Origin: Desulfotignum sp.
Lineage (GTDB): Bacteria; Desulfobacterota; Desulfobacteria; Desulfobacterales; Desulfobacteraceae
DNA: 8,397 nucleotides
Assembly: GCA_011390235.1 (NCBI GenBank)
Contig: JAABSS010000492.1
Coordinates: 1 to 8,397 of the forward strand
Reading direction: 5' to 3'
Translations under genes and position numbers: made by a program
In this document: positions 1-6,820 of the stretch, piece by piece
Numbering within the stretch: position 1 is the first letter of the stretch
Layout of the letters: the number at the start of each line of letters is the position of its first letter
The notes under the pieces: model-generated
Told to the model about the DNA's origin: nothing
The model's input: only the letters and a program-made list of their open reading frames with translations
Databases searched by the model: none

Positions 1-1382
1 CGGGTATCCAGTCCTTCGGGCATGGCAGCAATGGTGTCGGTCAGATCACAGGTATGGATCACCCGGTCCAGGTTTCCGGCATCCAGATGCCGCCCCATGA
101 GAATATTGTCTTTGATGGTGGTGGAAAACAAAAAGGGTTCCTGGGGCATCAACGCGATGCCTGACTGCATGGCTTCCGGATCCAGGTCTGTGGTGGGGAT
201 ATTGTCCAGGCGGATCTCACCGTCTGTGGGATCGTACAGCCGCAGGATAAGGTACATGAGGGTGGTTTTGCCGGTACCGGGAGGACCTGTGATGCCTACC
301 CGGGTGCCGGCGCAAATGTCCAGGCAGATGTCTGAAAGCACGGGAGGTCCGTCATCATAGGAAAATCCAATGTGAGAAAACCCGATGTTTCCCTGCAGCC
401 GGGGCATTGGCACCGGTTTTTCAGGGCATTTGATCCGGGGCTGTGATTCGAGCAGGGTATTGATTCTGCGCAGAGATGACAAACCCCGCTGGAAAAGGTT
501 GGTCATCCAGCCGATGGCAATGACGGGCCAGGCCAGCAGCCCAAGGTATTGGAGAAAGGCCACCAGCTCTCCCGGGCTCAGGGTGTTGTTGATCACCAAA
601 AATCCCCCGTAAATCAGGATCACCAGCGAAGATATATTGAAAAAAAAGCCCAGCAGGGGCCGGAGCAGTGCGGTAACCACCGCCCGTTTCAGATTTTTTC
701 TATAGTAGTCTGTGGCAGCATGGCTCACCCGTTCTGATACCAGGGGTTCAAAATTAAACACCTTGATGATCCGGATGCCGAAAAAACTTTCCCGGATCAT
801 TTCGGTCAGCTGTGAAAAAGATTCCTGGGCCGTGGTGTGAAAGTCATGCATTTTTTTGCCCAGGTACCGGGTAAAAAAGATCAGGGCCGGCATGGGAATC
901 ATGGCCATGGCAGTCAGTTTCGGGTGGGTCCAGATCATGATGGCCAGGATAGCGCCTCCCAGCAGTACCGTGTCCACCAGCACAATGATCCCGAACCCGA
1001 AAGCCATGCGCACATGGTTGATGTCCGAGGTGGCATGGGCCATGATGTCACCGGTTTTCACCCGGTCATAAAATGTGGGGTCCAGTGCCAGGGCATGTTC
1101 AAACAATTGGTTCCTGATCCCTTTTTCCAGGTTTCTGGCACTGCCCATGAGCAGCATGCGCCAGACATAGCGCAGCACGGTCATGACCACGCCCAGGCCC
1201 AGAATGAACACGCACTGGCGCAGCAGCATGGTTTGGTCCAGGTTGTCTGATGCCAGAACATCCACGGCGGATTTGACAATCTGGGGAACAATGAGCTGGG
1301 CACCGTCCACGATGATCATGCAGACCATGCCCAGCAGAATCTGGACCTTGAACTGCCGGAAATATGGAAGGATCAGTTTCAA
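1..1382 (-). CDS. ABC exporter half-transporter, MdlA-like (3' end outside window)
   Basis: This is a fused permease-ATPase subunit of an inner-membrane ABC exporter, and 460 codons are visible. Residues 1-310 form the transmembrane domain. It contains LRYVWRMLLMGSA (about 70-82) and TGDIMAHATSD (110-120), which resemble the corresponding segments of E. coli MdlA. The nucleotide-binding domain follows: Walker A GPPGTGKT at 366-373 and the Q-loop in MPQEPFLFS (Q414). The signature motif, Walker B and H-loop lie beyond the window edge. The frame is closed upstream by TAA at 1383-1385, directly before a TTG at 1380-1382, which I take as the start because it gives the N-terminus usual for the family; the first ATG would cut into the first membrane helix. 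No strong ribosome site is visible. MdlA-type subunits normally pair with a second half-transporter, which would lie to the left. The substrate cannot be read from the sequence; a position near lpxB makes an MsbA-like role possible, but MdlA similarity is stronger. Confidence 0.88.
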   Translation of the reverse strand, partial: MKLILPYFRQFKVQILLGMVCMIIVDGAQLIVPQIVKSAVDVLASDNLDQTMLLRQCVFILGLGVVMTVLRYVWRMLLMGSARNLEKGIRNQLFEHALALDPTFYDRVKTGDIMAHATSDINHVRMAFGFGIIVLVDTVLLGGAILAIMIWTHPKLTAMAMIPMPALIFFTRYLGKKMHDFHTTAQESFSQLTEMIRESFFGIRIIKVFNFEPLVSERVSHAATDYYRKNLKRAVVTALLRPLLGFFFNISSLVILIYGGFLVINNTLSPGELVAFLQYLGLLAWPVIAIGWMTNLFQRGLSSLRRINTLLESQPRIKCPEKPVPMPRLQGNIGFSHIGFSYDDGPPVLSDICLDICAGTRVGITGPPGTGKTTLMYLILRLYDPTDGEIRLDNIPTTDLDPEAMQSGIALMPQEPFLFSTTIKDNILMGRHLDAGNLDRVIHTCDLTDTIAAMPEGLDT

Positions 1383-1503
1383 TTATTTTCTCTGCTGCGT
1401 CCCGGCAGCAACATCTGGCTGCATCTGAAAATCATGGCAAAATCATAGGCTATTTCCCAAAGGTTTTCAATAGCAGGCGTGGGGATTTGCCATGATCCGC
1501 CAT

Positions 1504-1544
1504 GGCTGTCTCCGGATATTCCTGAAAAAAATCCGGAGACAGCC
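1504..1544. repeat. Perfect 14-bp inverted repeat (IR-A)
   Basis: The left arm GGCTGTCTCCGGAT (1504-1517) and the right arm ATCCGGAGACAGCC (1531-1544) are exact reverse complements around a 13-nt spacer. No T-run follows the hairpin on either strand, so it is not a standard intrinsic terminator. It lies 122 bp upstream of the ABC exporter start. It could be a Rho-independent-like stem lacking a tail, an operator, or the end of a small mobile repeat. Confidence 0.8.
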
Positions 1545-1576
1545 TGAAAAAATTGAAGCCCGTATTCTTACGTATT

Positions 1577-1609
1577 CAGGCGGATACCCTCGAAAAGGGT
1601 ATCCGCCTG
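1577..1609 (-). terminator. Strong hairpin after the cytochrome peroxidase stop (IR-B)
   Basis: The arms CAGGCGGATACCCT (1577-1590) and AGGGTATCCGCCTG (1596-1609) pair perfectly over 14 bp with a 5-nt loop. The hairpin begins 15 nt beyond the peroxidase TAA in the direction of transcription. The position suits a transcription terminator or an mRNA 3'-end stabilising stem. On the minus strand the stem is followed by AATACGTAAG, with no U-tract, and a T6 run occurs only about 23 nt later, so termination activity is uncertain. The hairpin itself is certain. Confidence 0.55.
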
Positions 1610-1624
1610 GGTTATGATTTCGGG

Positions 1625-3058
1625 TTAGAGGCAGCGCATAAAGGCGGTAAGCGCCTCTTTTTCTTCTTTGTTGAGTTTGAGTTCGGTGACTATATTGAAG
1701 AATTCGACCGTGTCTTCAAGGGTGAGGAGCCGGCCGTCGTGCATATAAGGCGGTGAATCCTTTATGCCCCTAAGGGTGAAGGTTTTAATGGGGCCAACCC
1801 CGGTGATCCATTTTTTGTTGCTCATATGGGGTTTATAAAACCGTTCCACCTGAAGGTTGTGCATTTTGTCATCAAGATAGAAGGGGGCTGGATGGCATTC
1901 GGCACAGCGGGCTTTTCCGAAAAATATTTCTTCTCCCTTACGTTCCATCTCGGTTGCCTTTTCCGGATCGAGACGACCGAAAACCGTGAGTTTCGGTGTC
2001 GGGGGAAAATCCAGAATGTTCTGCATCTGCGCCATCATGGATACCTGACTGCTGCGATTCGGCAGATGGACCCCCTTTTTGGCGGCAGTTACATGATCTC
2101 CGTCAAAATATGCGGTCCGCTGTTCAAATTCGGTGAAGTCTTCAATTGAACGCAGCGATCGTTTCGATCCGTGGATCTGCTGATTGAACACCCCCCTGAG
2201 GCTGACGGTATCCAGCCGGAGCCGGGCTATATGTGGCCTTGTGTCCGGGTTGAGGTGAAAGGCCGCATTGGTGTGGCCGTTGGCATGACAGTCAAAGCAG
2301 GTAATTCCCAGACTTGCTTTTTCTACCTTGCGGTCCTCGGTCTGGTTGAACTGCTGTTGTGGAAACGGGGTGAGCAGAAGTCTGAGTCCTTCCATCTGCA
2401 CCGGGGTGAGTATCCCGTGCATTATCTCGTAATAATTTCTGATGGACAGCAGCTTGCCCTGTGAGACATCGCCCAGGTCCGGCCTGGTGGTAAGAAATAT
2501 CGGCGGTGGAAATTCAGGCAGCAGATGATTGGGCAGGTCGAACGTAACATCGAATCGTTCGAGGTTGCGCTGTTCCAGATTGTTGATCTCCTTAATCTGA
2601 TCCGGTGGGATTACCTGTCCGCCGGTCTCGTGCTTGACATGGGGAAGCGGAAGAAATCCTTCCGGAAAAACGTCTTGTGCACGTATCTGTTCCGGCGACA
2701 TTTCTGAAAGTTTTTTCCAGGTCATGCCGTCGGGAAGCTTTACGCGCACGCCTTTCTGAACAGGTTTTCTTTCTGCCGACATCATTACATCAGAAGGGTT
2801 GTCGCTCAGATCATACCGGCGTTCAAGCAAGGTTTTCTGTCGCTCCATGATCTCGGGCTTCATTTTCTTGTCTTTTTCCATGGTGGCTTGGAAACTTTTG
2901 TCCATCATCACAGGAAGATAGGTGGCGTGAATCGGATCGACATCCTTGGGGATGCCCATTTTTTCATTACTCTCATAATTTGCCAGTATAATGTTTGCTG
3001 CTAAAAGCATGGCAGCGACCAGAAGCACTGTCATGAACATTATTTTTCGGTGTTTCAT
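1625..3058 (-). CDS. Di-heme cytochrome c peroxidase / MauG-family protein
   Basis: The predicted product (477 aa) is an exported c-type cytochrome of the CcpA/MauG family, whose members typically reduce hydrogen peroxide in the periplasm with electrons from small cytochromes or quinols. A hydrophobic N-terminal segment (about 6-27) after a basic start suggests a signal peptide or anchor. Two heme motifs are present, CFDCH at 254-258 and CAECH at 385-389. The family's C-terminal block is clear: TLRGIKDSPPYMHDGR (about 428-443) followed by TLEDTVEFFN. The first heme sits near residue 254 rather than within the first hundred residues of classical CcpA, so some 220 residues before it are unexplained. 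The ATG at 3058 is chosen because GGAGG (3065-3069) lies 6 nt upstream; the adjacent ATG at 3061 would be too close. It lies between lpxB and the exporter on the same strand with large gaps, so it is probably transcribed alone. The substrate is not determined. Confidence 0.85.
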   Translation of the reverse strand: MKHRKIMFMTVLLVAAMLLAANIILANYESNEKMGIPKDVDPIHATYLPVMMDKSFQATMEKDKKMKPEIMERQKTLLERRYDLSDNPSDVMMSAERKPVQKGVRVKLPDGMTWKKLSEMSPEQIRAQDVFPEGFLPLPHVKHETGGQVIPPDQIKEINNLEQRNLERFDVTFDLPNHLLPEFPPPIFLTTRPDLGDVSQGKLLSIRNYYEIMHGILTPVQMEGLRLLLTPFPQQQFNQTEDRKVEKASLGITCFDCHANGHTNAAFHLNPDTRPHIARLRLDTVSLRGVFNQQIHGSKRSLRSIEDFTEFEQRTAYFDGDHVTAAKKGVHLPNRSSQVSMMAQMQNILDFPPTPKLTVFGRLDPEKATEMERKGEEIFFGKARCAECHPAPFYLDDKMHNLQVERFYKPHMSNKKWITGVGPIKTFTLRGIKDSPPYMHDGRLLTLEDTVEFFNIVTELKLNKEEKEALTAFMRCL

Positions 3059-3064
3059 CATAAA

Positions 3065-3069
3065 CCTCC
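3065..3069 (-). promoter_or_regulatory. Ribosome binding site deciding the peroxidase start
   Basis: On the minus strand AAAGGAGGT precedes two consecutive ATG codons. Its GGAGG core is 6 nt from the ATG ending at 3058 and only 3 nt from the one at 3061, which favours the second. Confidence 0.75.
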
Positions 3070-3093
3070 TTTGCGTTTTTTGTTCTTTTTGGG

Positions 3094-3121
3094 GCATGCA
3101 ATTTTTACATCAGCGCATGCA
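3094..3121. repeat. Two GCATGCA copies 21 bp apart upstream of the peroxidase
   Basis: GCATGCA occurs at 3094-3100 and 3115-3121, a 21-bp period (two helical turns); each contains the palindrome GCATGC. The pair lies 36-63 bp upstream of the chosen start, between the ribosome site and a TTGACT (minus strand, 3126-3121). Spacing and position fit an operator bound by two dimers, but chance is possible. I found no convincing -10 box, so no promoter is called. Confidence 0.3.
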
Positions 3122-3237
3122 GTCAAGATAACAATATCCGATTTATGGTGAAATACAGTATTCCCCCCATTTTCAGTTTATAAATGCTGTAGAAAAGATG
3201 CGGTAGGGGTTGCCGAAAGTCTCAGGAAAGATCAGGA

Positions 3238-3363
3238 CTAAGGCCGATAGGAGATTCCAATAAGCGTTTTCATGTCCTGCATGAAGGGATTTTCCCCGAA
3301 AAAAGCCTCCCTGATCCGTGCGATCAGCAGTTCAAGATTTTTGGATATTTTTGTGTTTAAGAA
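3238..3363 (-). pseudogene. Start-less 41-codon open fragment downstream of lpxB
   Basis: After the lpxB stop a different frame stays open from the TGA at 3366-3364 to a TAG at 3240-3238. Its translation includes KNLELLIARIREAFFGENPF, an ordinary protein-like amphipathic composition. No ATG, GTG or TTG start with a ribosome site is visible before the internal methionines. I do not recognise it. It could be the C-terminal debris of a decayed gene, such as a transposase, or chance. The 298-bp gap 3059-3356 otherwise holds only the paired GCATGCA sites and the peroxidase ribosome site. Confidence 0.2.
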
Positions 3364-4502
3364 TCATGGCGGCAACCCATCAGGTTGCAGGCAATTTTTG
3401 CGACCTTCCTCGAAGCGCCCCGTTTTCCCAGGCGTTCCCGTACAACAGCCAATTCCCGGCACACCTGTTGGTATTTATCCGGATTGGAAATTATTTCCCA
3501 GGCAGATTCACAGACAGCTTGAGCAGTGACTTGGTGCTGCACCAGTTCTGGGGCAATACGTTTTTGGGCGATCAGATTGACCAGACCGATATGTTCAACC
3601 TGGATCAGGGCCCGGCCTATCCGGTAGCTTAAGGGAGAAACCACATATGTAACAATCATGGGAGTACCGCAGATAGCGGCTTCCAATGTCACTGTGCCCG
3701 AGGCCACGATTGCCAGATGGCATTTGGAGAACAGCTCGCCGACCGGTTTACTGCTGATTTCAACATGTGAAAGTGGATATTTTTCCAGGATGGAAGGAAT
3801 CAATGATCTGTTGATGGAAGGGGCTGAGGAGATCACAAAGCAGACCTTACCCAGTCGATTCTCCATAAGCTGAGCAGCTGCAAGCATTACGGGAAGAAGG
3901 CTGCTGACTTCTCCGGCCCGGGAACCCGGTAAAAGCCCGATCACCGGAGACTGGATGTCGGGAAGAGAGGGCGCGGGCAGCGGAATCCTGCCAGTCTCTG
4001 AATCCATCAGCGGGTGCCCGACAAAAGATACCGGCACATTGTGCTGCCGGTAAAAGGCTTCTTCAAATGGGAGGATTACAGCCATATGGTCCACTCTCTT
4101 TCGTATCTTTCTGACCCGGCCGGACCGCCATGCCCATAATTGCGGGCTTATATAATAAAGCACGGGAATGCCCAGTTTTTTGGCTCTGGCAGCCAGATGA
4201 AGGTTGAATTCCGGATAATCGATCAAAATGAGCAGATCCGGCCGCAGATCAGAGAGCAGGTTTTTGAGCCGGGCCATGGCCCTGAAAACCCGGGGAACCT
4301 TGGCAAGCACTTCCGTTATACCGACAACAGCCAGCTGGTCGGCATCGATAAGGATATCCGCGCCAGCCGCCTGCATGGATCTTCCGCCCATTCCGCAAAT
4401 ATACAACGACCCATGCTGTTCTTGCAGGGCACAAACCAGATGGGATCCGTGCAGGTCCCCTGATGCCTCACCCGCCACCATGACGATTGATTTGAGTTTC
4501 AT
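3357..4502 (-). CDS. lpxB: Lipid-A-disaccharide synthase LpxB
   Basis: LpxB is a GT19 glycosyltransferase at the inner face of the cytoplasmic membrane. It joins UDP-2,3-diacylglucosamine to lipid X to form the lipid A disaccharide, releasing UDP. The 381-residue product has the family's normal length and its landmark motifs in order: AGEASGD (10-16), IDYPEFN (94-100, with D95 matching the catalytic Asp98 of E. coli), YYISPQLWAWR (116-126), FVGHPL (160-165), LLPGSR (190-195), SGTVTLEAA (268-276) and VNLIA (308-312). The frame extends to a TTG at 4508, but the ATG at 4502 is preferred because AGGA (4510-4513) lies 7 nt before it. The upstream oxidoreductase stops 15 nt from this start, so the two are almost certainly cotranscribed. 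No lpxA, fabZ or lpxD is in view. Nothing appears truncated. Confidence 0.97.
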   Translation of the reverse strand: MKLKSIVMVAGEASGDLHGSHLVCALQEQHGSLYICGMGGRSMQAAGADILIDADQLAVVGITEVLAKVPRVFRAMARLKNLLSDLRPDLLILIDYPEFNLHLAARAKKLGIPVLYYISPQLWAWRSGRVRKIRKRVDHMAVILPFEEAFYRQHNVPVSFVGHPLMDSETGRIPLPAPSLPDIQSPVIGLLPGSRAGEVSSLLPVMLAAAQLMENRLGKVCFVISSAPSINRSLIPSILEKYPLSHVEISSKPVGELFSKCHLAIVASGTVTLEAAICGTPMIVTYVVSPLSYRIGRALIQVEHIGLVNLIAQKRIAPELVQHQVTAQAVCESAWEIISNPDKYQQVCRELAVVRERLGKRGASRKVAKIACNLMGCRHDS

Positions 4503-4517
4503 AAACAAGTCCTGTGG

Positions 4518-5507
4518 CTATCTTGCCAGCCGTTCACTGGTCTGCTGAATCTGTTCCATTACATTGAGTGCGATCTCCAAAGCATCTCTCCCCATCCGGC
4601 CCGTGACTTGTGGTTCCTTTCCGGAACCGACAGCATCGACAAACGAAAAAATTTCATCTTCCAGTGCGTCTGCATGTGAAAAGCTCTGCTTATCAACGGT
4701 CATGCCGGGAATGATGCCTTTATCTCTGGATCCATCCTGACGGACTATCGTAATATCCCGATCGGCAAAATTTACCGAGATATAGGCATCGTTTTGAAAA
4801 AGTCTTATTTTGCGCTCGTTTTTCATTGAAATGCGGCTGGCTGTCACATTGGCAATGCACCCGCTGTCAAACTCCAGACGGGCGTTGGCGATATCCGCGG
4901 TGTCGGTGATCACCGGAATACCCGCTGCATGAATACTCTTGATGCCGGACCGCACAAAATTCAAGATGAGATCAATGTCGTGAATCATCAAATCGAGCAC
5001 GACACTGACATCCAGGCCCCGCCCCTTGAACATGCCCAGACGATGCGACTCAATAAAAAGCGGCTTATGAATGATTCCCTTCAGGGCGCCCACCACTGGA
5101 TTGAACCGTTCCAGTTGTCCGACCTGAATGATGCATTTGTTTTTTTCAGCCAGTCTGATTAAGTCATCAGCCTCTTCAATGGTGGTGGTCATGGGTTTTT
5201 CGATTAAAACATCCACATGGTTATTGATAAAATCACGGCTGATCGCATAATGGGACTCTGTGGGCACTGCAATACTCACCGCATCAACCTTGCCGATAAT
5301 GTCTTTGTGATCATAATAGCTTCTGCAGCCCCATTGTCCTGCAATCCTGTCTGCCTGTAAGCGGTCGGAATCCACTACGCCGACAAGCGCAACCCCTGGA
5401 TGACGGGCATATTTTTCTGCATGAAATTTTCCCAGATACCCGACCCCGACAACACCTGCCCGAAGACGGGGCCTGTCTGTAGGAGATTTGTTTTTTTTCT
5501 CTCTCAT
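4518..5507 (-). CDS. Gfo/Idh/MocA-family NAD(P)-dependent oxidoreductase, GnnA-like
   Basis: This cytoplasmic sugar dehydrogenase-type protein has 329 aa. The N-terminal Rossmann fold shows GVGYLG (21-26) with D46 after the second strand (VGVVDSD). The family's EKP motif is at 103-105, giving K104 as the likely catalytic lysine, followed by GQLERFNP (130-137). The second-domain motif DLMIHDIDL (172-180) supplies H176 and D177. Immediate linkage to lpxB recalls GnnA of Acidithiobacillus ferrooxidans, which oxidises UDP-GlcNAc at C3 before GnnB aminates it, giving the amide-linked sugar of some lipid A species. That assignment rests on family and neighbourhood; no GnnB-type aminotransferase is in the window. 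The start at 5507 has AAGGA (5519-5523) 11 nt upstream, a rather long spacing. Alternatives are another nucleotide-sugar dehydrogenase for envelope polysaccharide or an orphan family member. Confidence 0.85.
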   Translation of the reverse strand: MREKKNKSPTDRPRLRAGVVGVGYLGKFHAEKYARHPGVALVGVVDSDRLQADRIAGQWGCRSYYDHKDIIGKVDAVSIAVPTESHYAISRDFINNHVDVLIEKPMTTTIEEADDLIRLAEKNKCIIQVGQLERFNPVVGALKGIIHKPLFIESHRLGMFKGRGLDVSVVLDLMIHDIDLILNFVRSGIKSIHAAGIPVITDTADIANARLEFDSGCIANVTASRISMKNERKIRLFQNDAYISVNFADRDITIVRQDGSRDKGIIPGMTVDKQSFSHADALEDEIFSFVDAVGSGKEPQVTGRMGRDALEIALNVMEQIQQTSERLAR

Positions 5508-5641
5508 ATTATGCCTATTCCTTGTTAAATACGGTTACAAGCAATTTTATCGGTCCATTTCAGCAATAATCGTGTGAAGTCCTTCCGTGATTTTGTCCCT
5601 GGGATTTTTTCCTTTTCCTCTTTATTATGTGAATTTGTCGT

Positions 5642-5671
5642 TTTATAACATGAAGCATCATGTCAGAACAA
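5642..5671 (-). promoter_or_regulatory. Possible promoter for the oxidoreductase-lpxB unit
   Basis: Reading the minus strand, TTGTTC (5671-5666) and TATAAA (5647-5642) are 18 bp apart, a fair sigma-70-like pair. They lie about 135 bp upstream of the oxidoreductase start. The spacer contains CATGA-AGCA-TCATG (5650-5663), a short inverted repeat that could be an operator. The rest of the 279-bp gap 5508-5786 is AT-rich and shows no reading frame that I would defend and no clear terminator for the TSUP gene. Confidence 0.3.
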
Positions 5672-5786
5672 TTCTTTTCGAAAACAGATGATTCTCGATT
5701 CGGTTGCGGTATACAGGGGAATACGGATCAAGCGGCCATGGCCAGTCTTTACAACATCCGGAGACGATGGATTGCCTGAAAATGCC

Positions 5787-6722
5787 TTACCCGAAAAATT
5801 CAAGCACATATTTGGCTGCCGTCAGTATCATGATCCCGGTCAGCATCCATTTGATGGCATTGGCCGGGACAAATTTCTGGCACCGGGCCCCTAAGTACAT
5901 GCCGGCCATGCCGCCGATACCGAACAAAATTCCCAGCAGCCAGTCAGGTGCCACAGACAGATGGGGATAAAACGGGGCAATGGCCTGGTAGAAAACGACC
6001 CCGGCAATGGAGGTGATAAAGGTCCCCATCAGGGCCGCTCCGGCCACGATATATACCGGCAGTCCGAAAAAAGTGACAAAAAACGGGGCAATTATGGCAC
6101 CGCCGCCGATACCGTAAATGCCGCCGACAATGCCCACAATGAAACTGAGAAAAAAGATGCCCGGAAAGGATACATCATAGGATTCCCCGTAAAACGTAAA
6201 TCCCAGCCGTCGGATATTAAAATGTGTCACAGTGGATGGCCGTGCGGTGGTGCCATCAGAGCGCCAGGCTTTCATCAGGGTTTGAAGTCGCTTTTTATTG
6301 TTGCCTTTGCTGTTATTTCGGCCGGGTTGCTTCAGCAGGTCCCGCATCAGTTTAATCCCGATATACAGCAGGACCCCGGCGGCAAACAGCTTGAACAGTC
6401 CGGGGTCCGGCAGCCAGGCCACCCGCACAATTGCACCGATGAATACGCCGGGCAGGGTTCCTGCAACTACGATCCAGGTCAAGGGCCATACCATACGGCC
6501 CTCCTGCCAGTAGCGGTATACCCCGGTGGGAATGGCTACAATATTGAACAGCTGGTTGGTGGCGCTGACCGAAGGATGGGTGTAGCCCAGAACCGACATC
6601 TGGAACGGCAGCAGCAAAAAAGCACCGGATATCCCGCCCATGGAGGTGAAAAATGACACCACAAATGCCACCAGCGGCGGTATCCAGATCGCCACTTCTA
6701 TGCCTGCGGTTGAAAAATACAT
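5787..6722 (-). CDS. TauE/SafE (TSUP) family anion permease
   Basis: The product (311 aa) is a polytopic inner-membrane protein of the TSUP family, whose members move sulfite, sulfoacetate, sulfonates and related anions. It has the typical two-repeat build: hydrophobic helices from about 11 to 127, a basic hydrophilic loop (about 128-185), then a second helix set to the C-terminus. The second repeat carries the glycine-rich signature GIYGIGGGAIIAP (201-213), and a shorter counterpart SMGGISGAFLLLP (27-39) opens the first. GGAGG (6730-6734) lies 7 nt before the ATG, so the start is firm. It is transcribed away from the TunR-like regulator, with a palindrome over its promoter. TSUP genes are reported TunR targets in sulfate reducers, so tungstate or molybdate movement is a reasonable inference; sulfite or sulfonate remain alternatives. 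Confidence 0.9.
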   Translation of the reverse strand: MYFSTAGIEVAIWIPPLVAFVVSFFTSMGGISGAFLLLPFQMSVLGYTHPSVSATNQLFNIVAIPTGVYRYWQEGRMVWPLTWIVVAGTLPGVFIGAIVRVAWLPDPGLFKLFAAGVLLYIGIKLMRDLLKQPGRNNSKGNNKKRLQTLMKAWRSDGTTARPSTVTHFNIRRLGFTFYGESYDVSFPGIFFLSFIVGIVGGIYGIGGGAIIAPFFVTFFGLPVYIVAGAALMGTFITSIAGVVFYQAIAPFYPHLSVAPDWLLGILFGIGGMAGMYLGARCQKFVPANAIKWMLTGIMILTAAKYVLEFFG

Positions 6723-6752
6723 ATCAATTCCTCCGGTAAAAATATAGATCCA

Positions 6753-6782
6753 TAGTCACGTAAATTATTATATTCGTGATAG
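6753..6782. promoter_or_regulatory. Candidate TunR operator (30-bp imperfect palindrome)
   Basis: Arms TAGTCACG (6753-6760) and CGTGATAG (6775-6782) flank a 14-bp AT-only core; the exact inverted part is TCACG/CGTGA. The arm-core-arm shape resembles sites of XerC/XerD-type proteins, and 30 bp is the motif length reported for TunR. It lies in the divergent region between the TSUP gene and the TunR-like gene and covers the TSUP -10 box. I cannot recall the published consensus well enough to match letters. Confidence 0.6.
6767..6772 (-). promoter_or_regulatory. -10 element of the TSUP gene promoter
   Basis: A perfect TATAAT on the minus strand lies 44 bp upstream of the TSUP ATG, inside the core of the palindrome. 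The -35 is poor: TTGTCA (6798-6793) is 20 bp away, and TCAATG (6795-6790) is at the normal 17 bp. A protein on the palindrome would block this promoter. Confidence 0.5.
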
Positions 6783-6791
6783 TAGCAGCCA

Positions 6792-6820
6792 TTGACAAGA
6801 GACGTCAAGTATTTTATTGA
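6792..6820 (+). promoter_or_regulatory. Candidate promoter of the TunR-like gene
   Basis: TTGACA (6792-6797), a perfect -35, is followed after 17 bp by TATTGA (6815-6820), a weak -10. The expected transcription start is near 6827, about 40 nt before the ATG at 6868. TTGAC also forms a short inverted repeat with GTCAA (6804-6808). The palindrome ends 9 bp before the -35, so autoregulation is possible. Confidence 0.45.

Noticed and set aside
22..1428. Several plus-strand open frames of 60-137 codons across the left end
   Set aside because: They lie opposite the continuous ABC exporter frame, whose family motifs are clear; their arginine-, histidine- and proline-rich translations are typical of antisense shadows.
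3098..3126. Sigma-70 promoter based on TTGACT upstream of the peroxidase
   Set aside because: At 16-18 bp spacing the sequence is AATTGC-like, with no acceptable -10 box.
5756..5769. GTCTCCGGAT shared (on the minus strand, near 5759-5768) with an arm of the inverted repeat at 1504-1517
   Set aside because: The identity is only 10 bp and there is no inverted partner at this place, so it is best treated as chance.
5961..6656. Plus-strand open frame of 231 codons opposite the TSUP gene
   Set aside because: It is long, but the minus strand codes for a recognisable permease with a ribosome site and promoter; the plus product lacks hydrophobic or domain patterns and has no plausible ribosome site.
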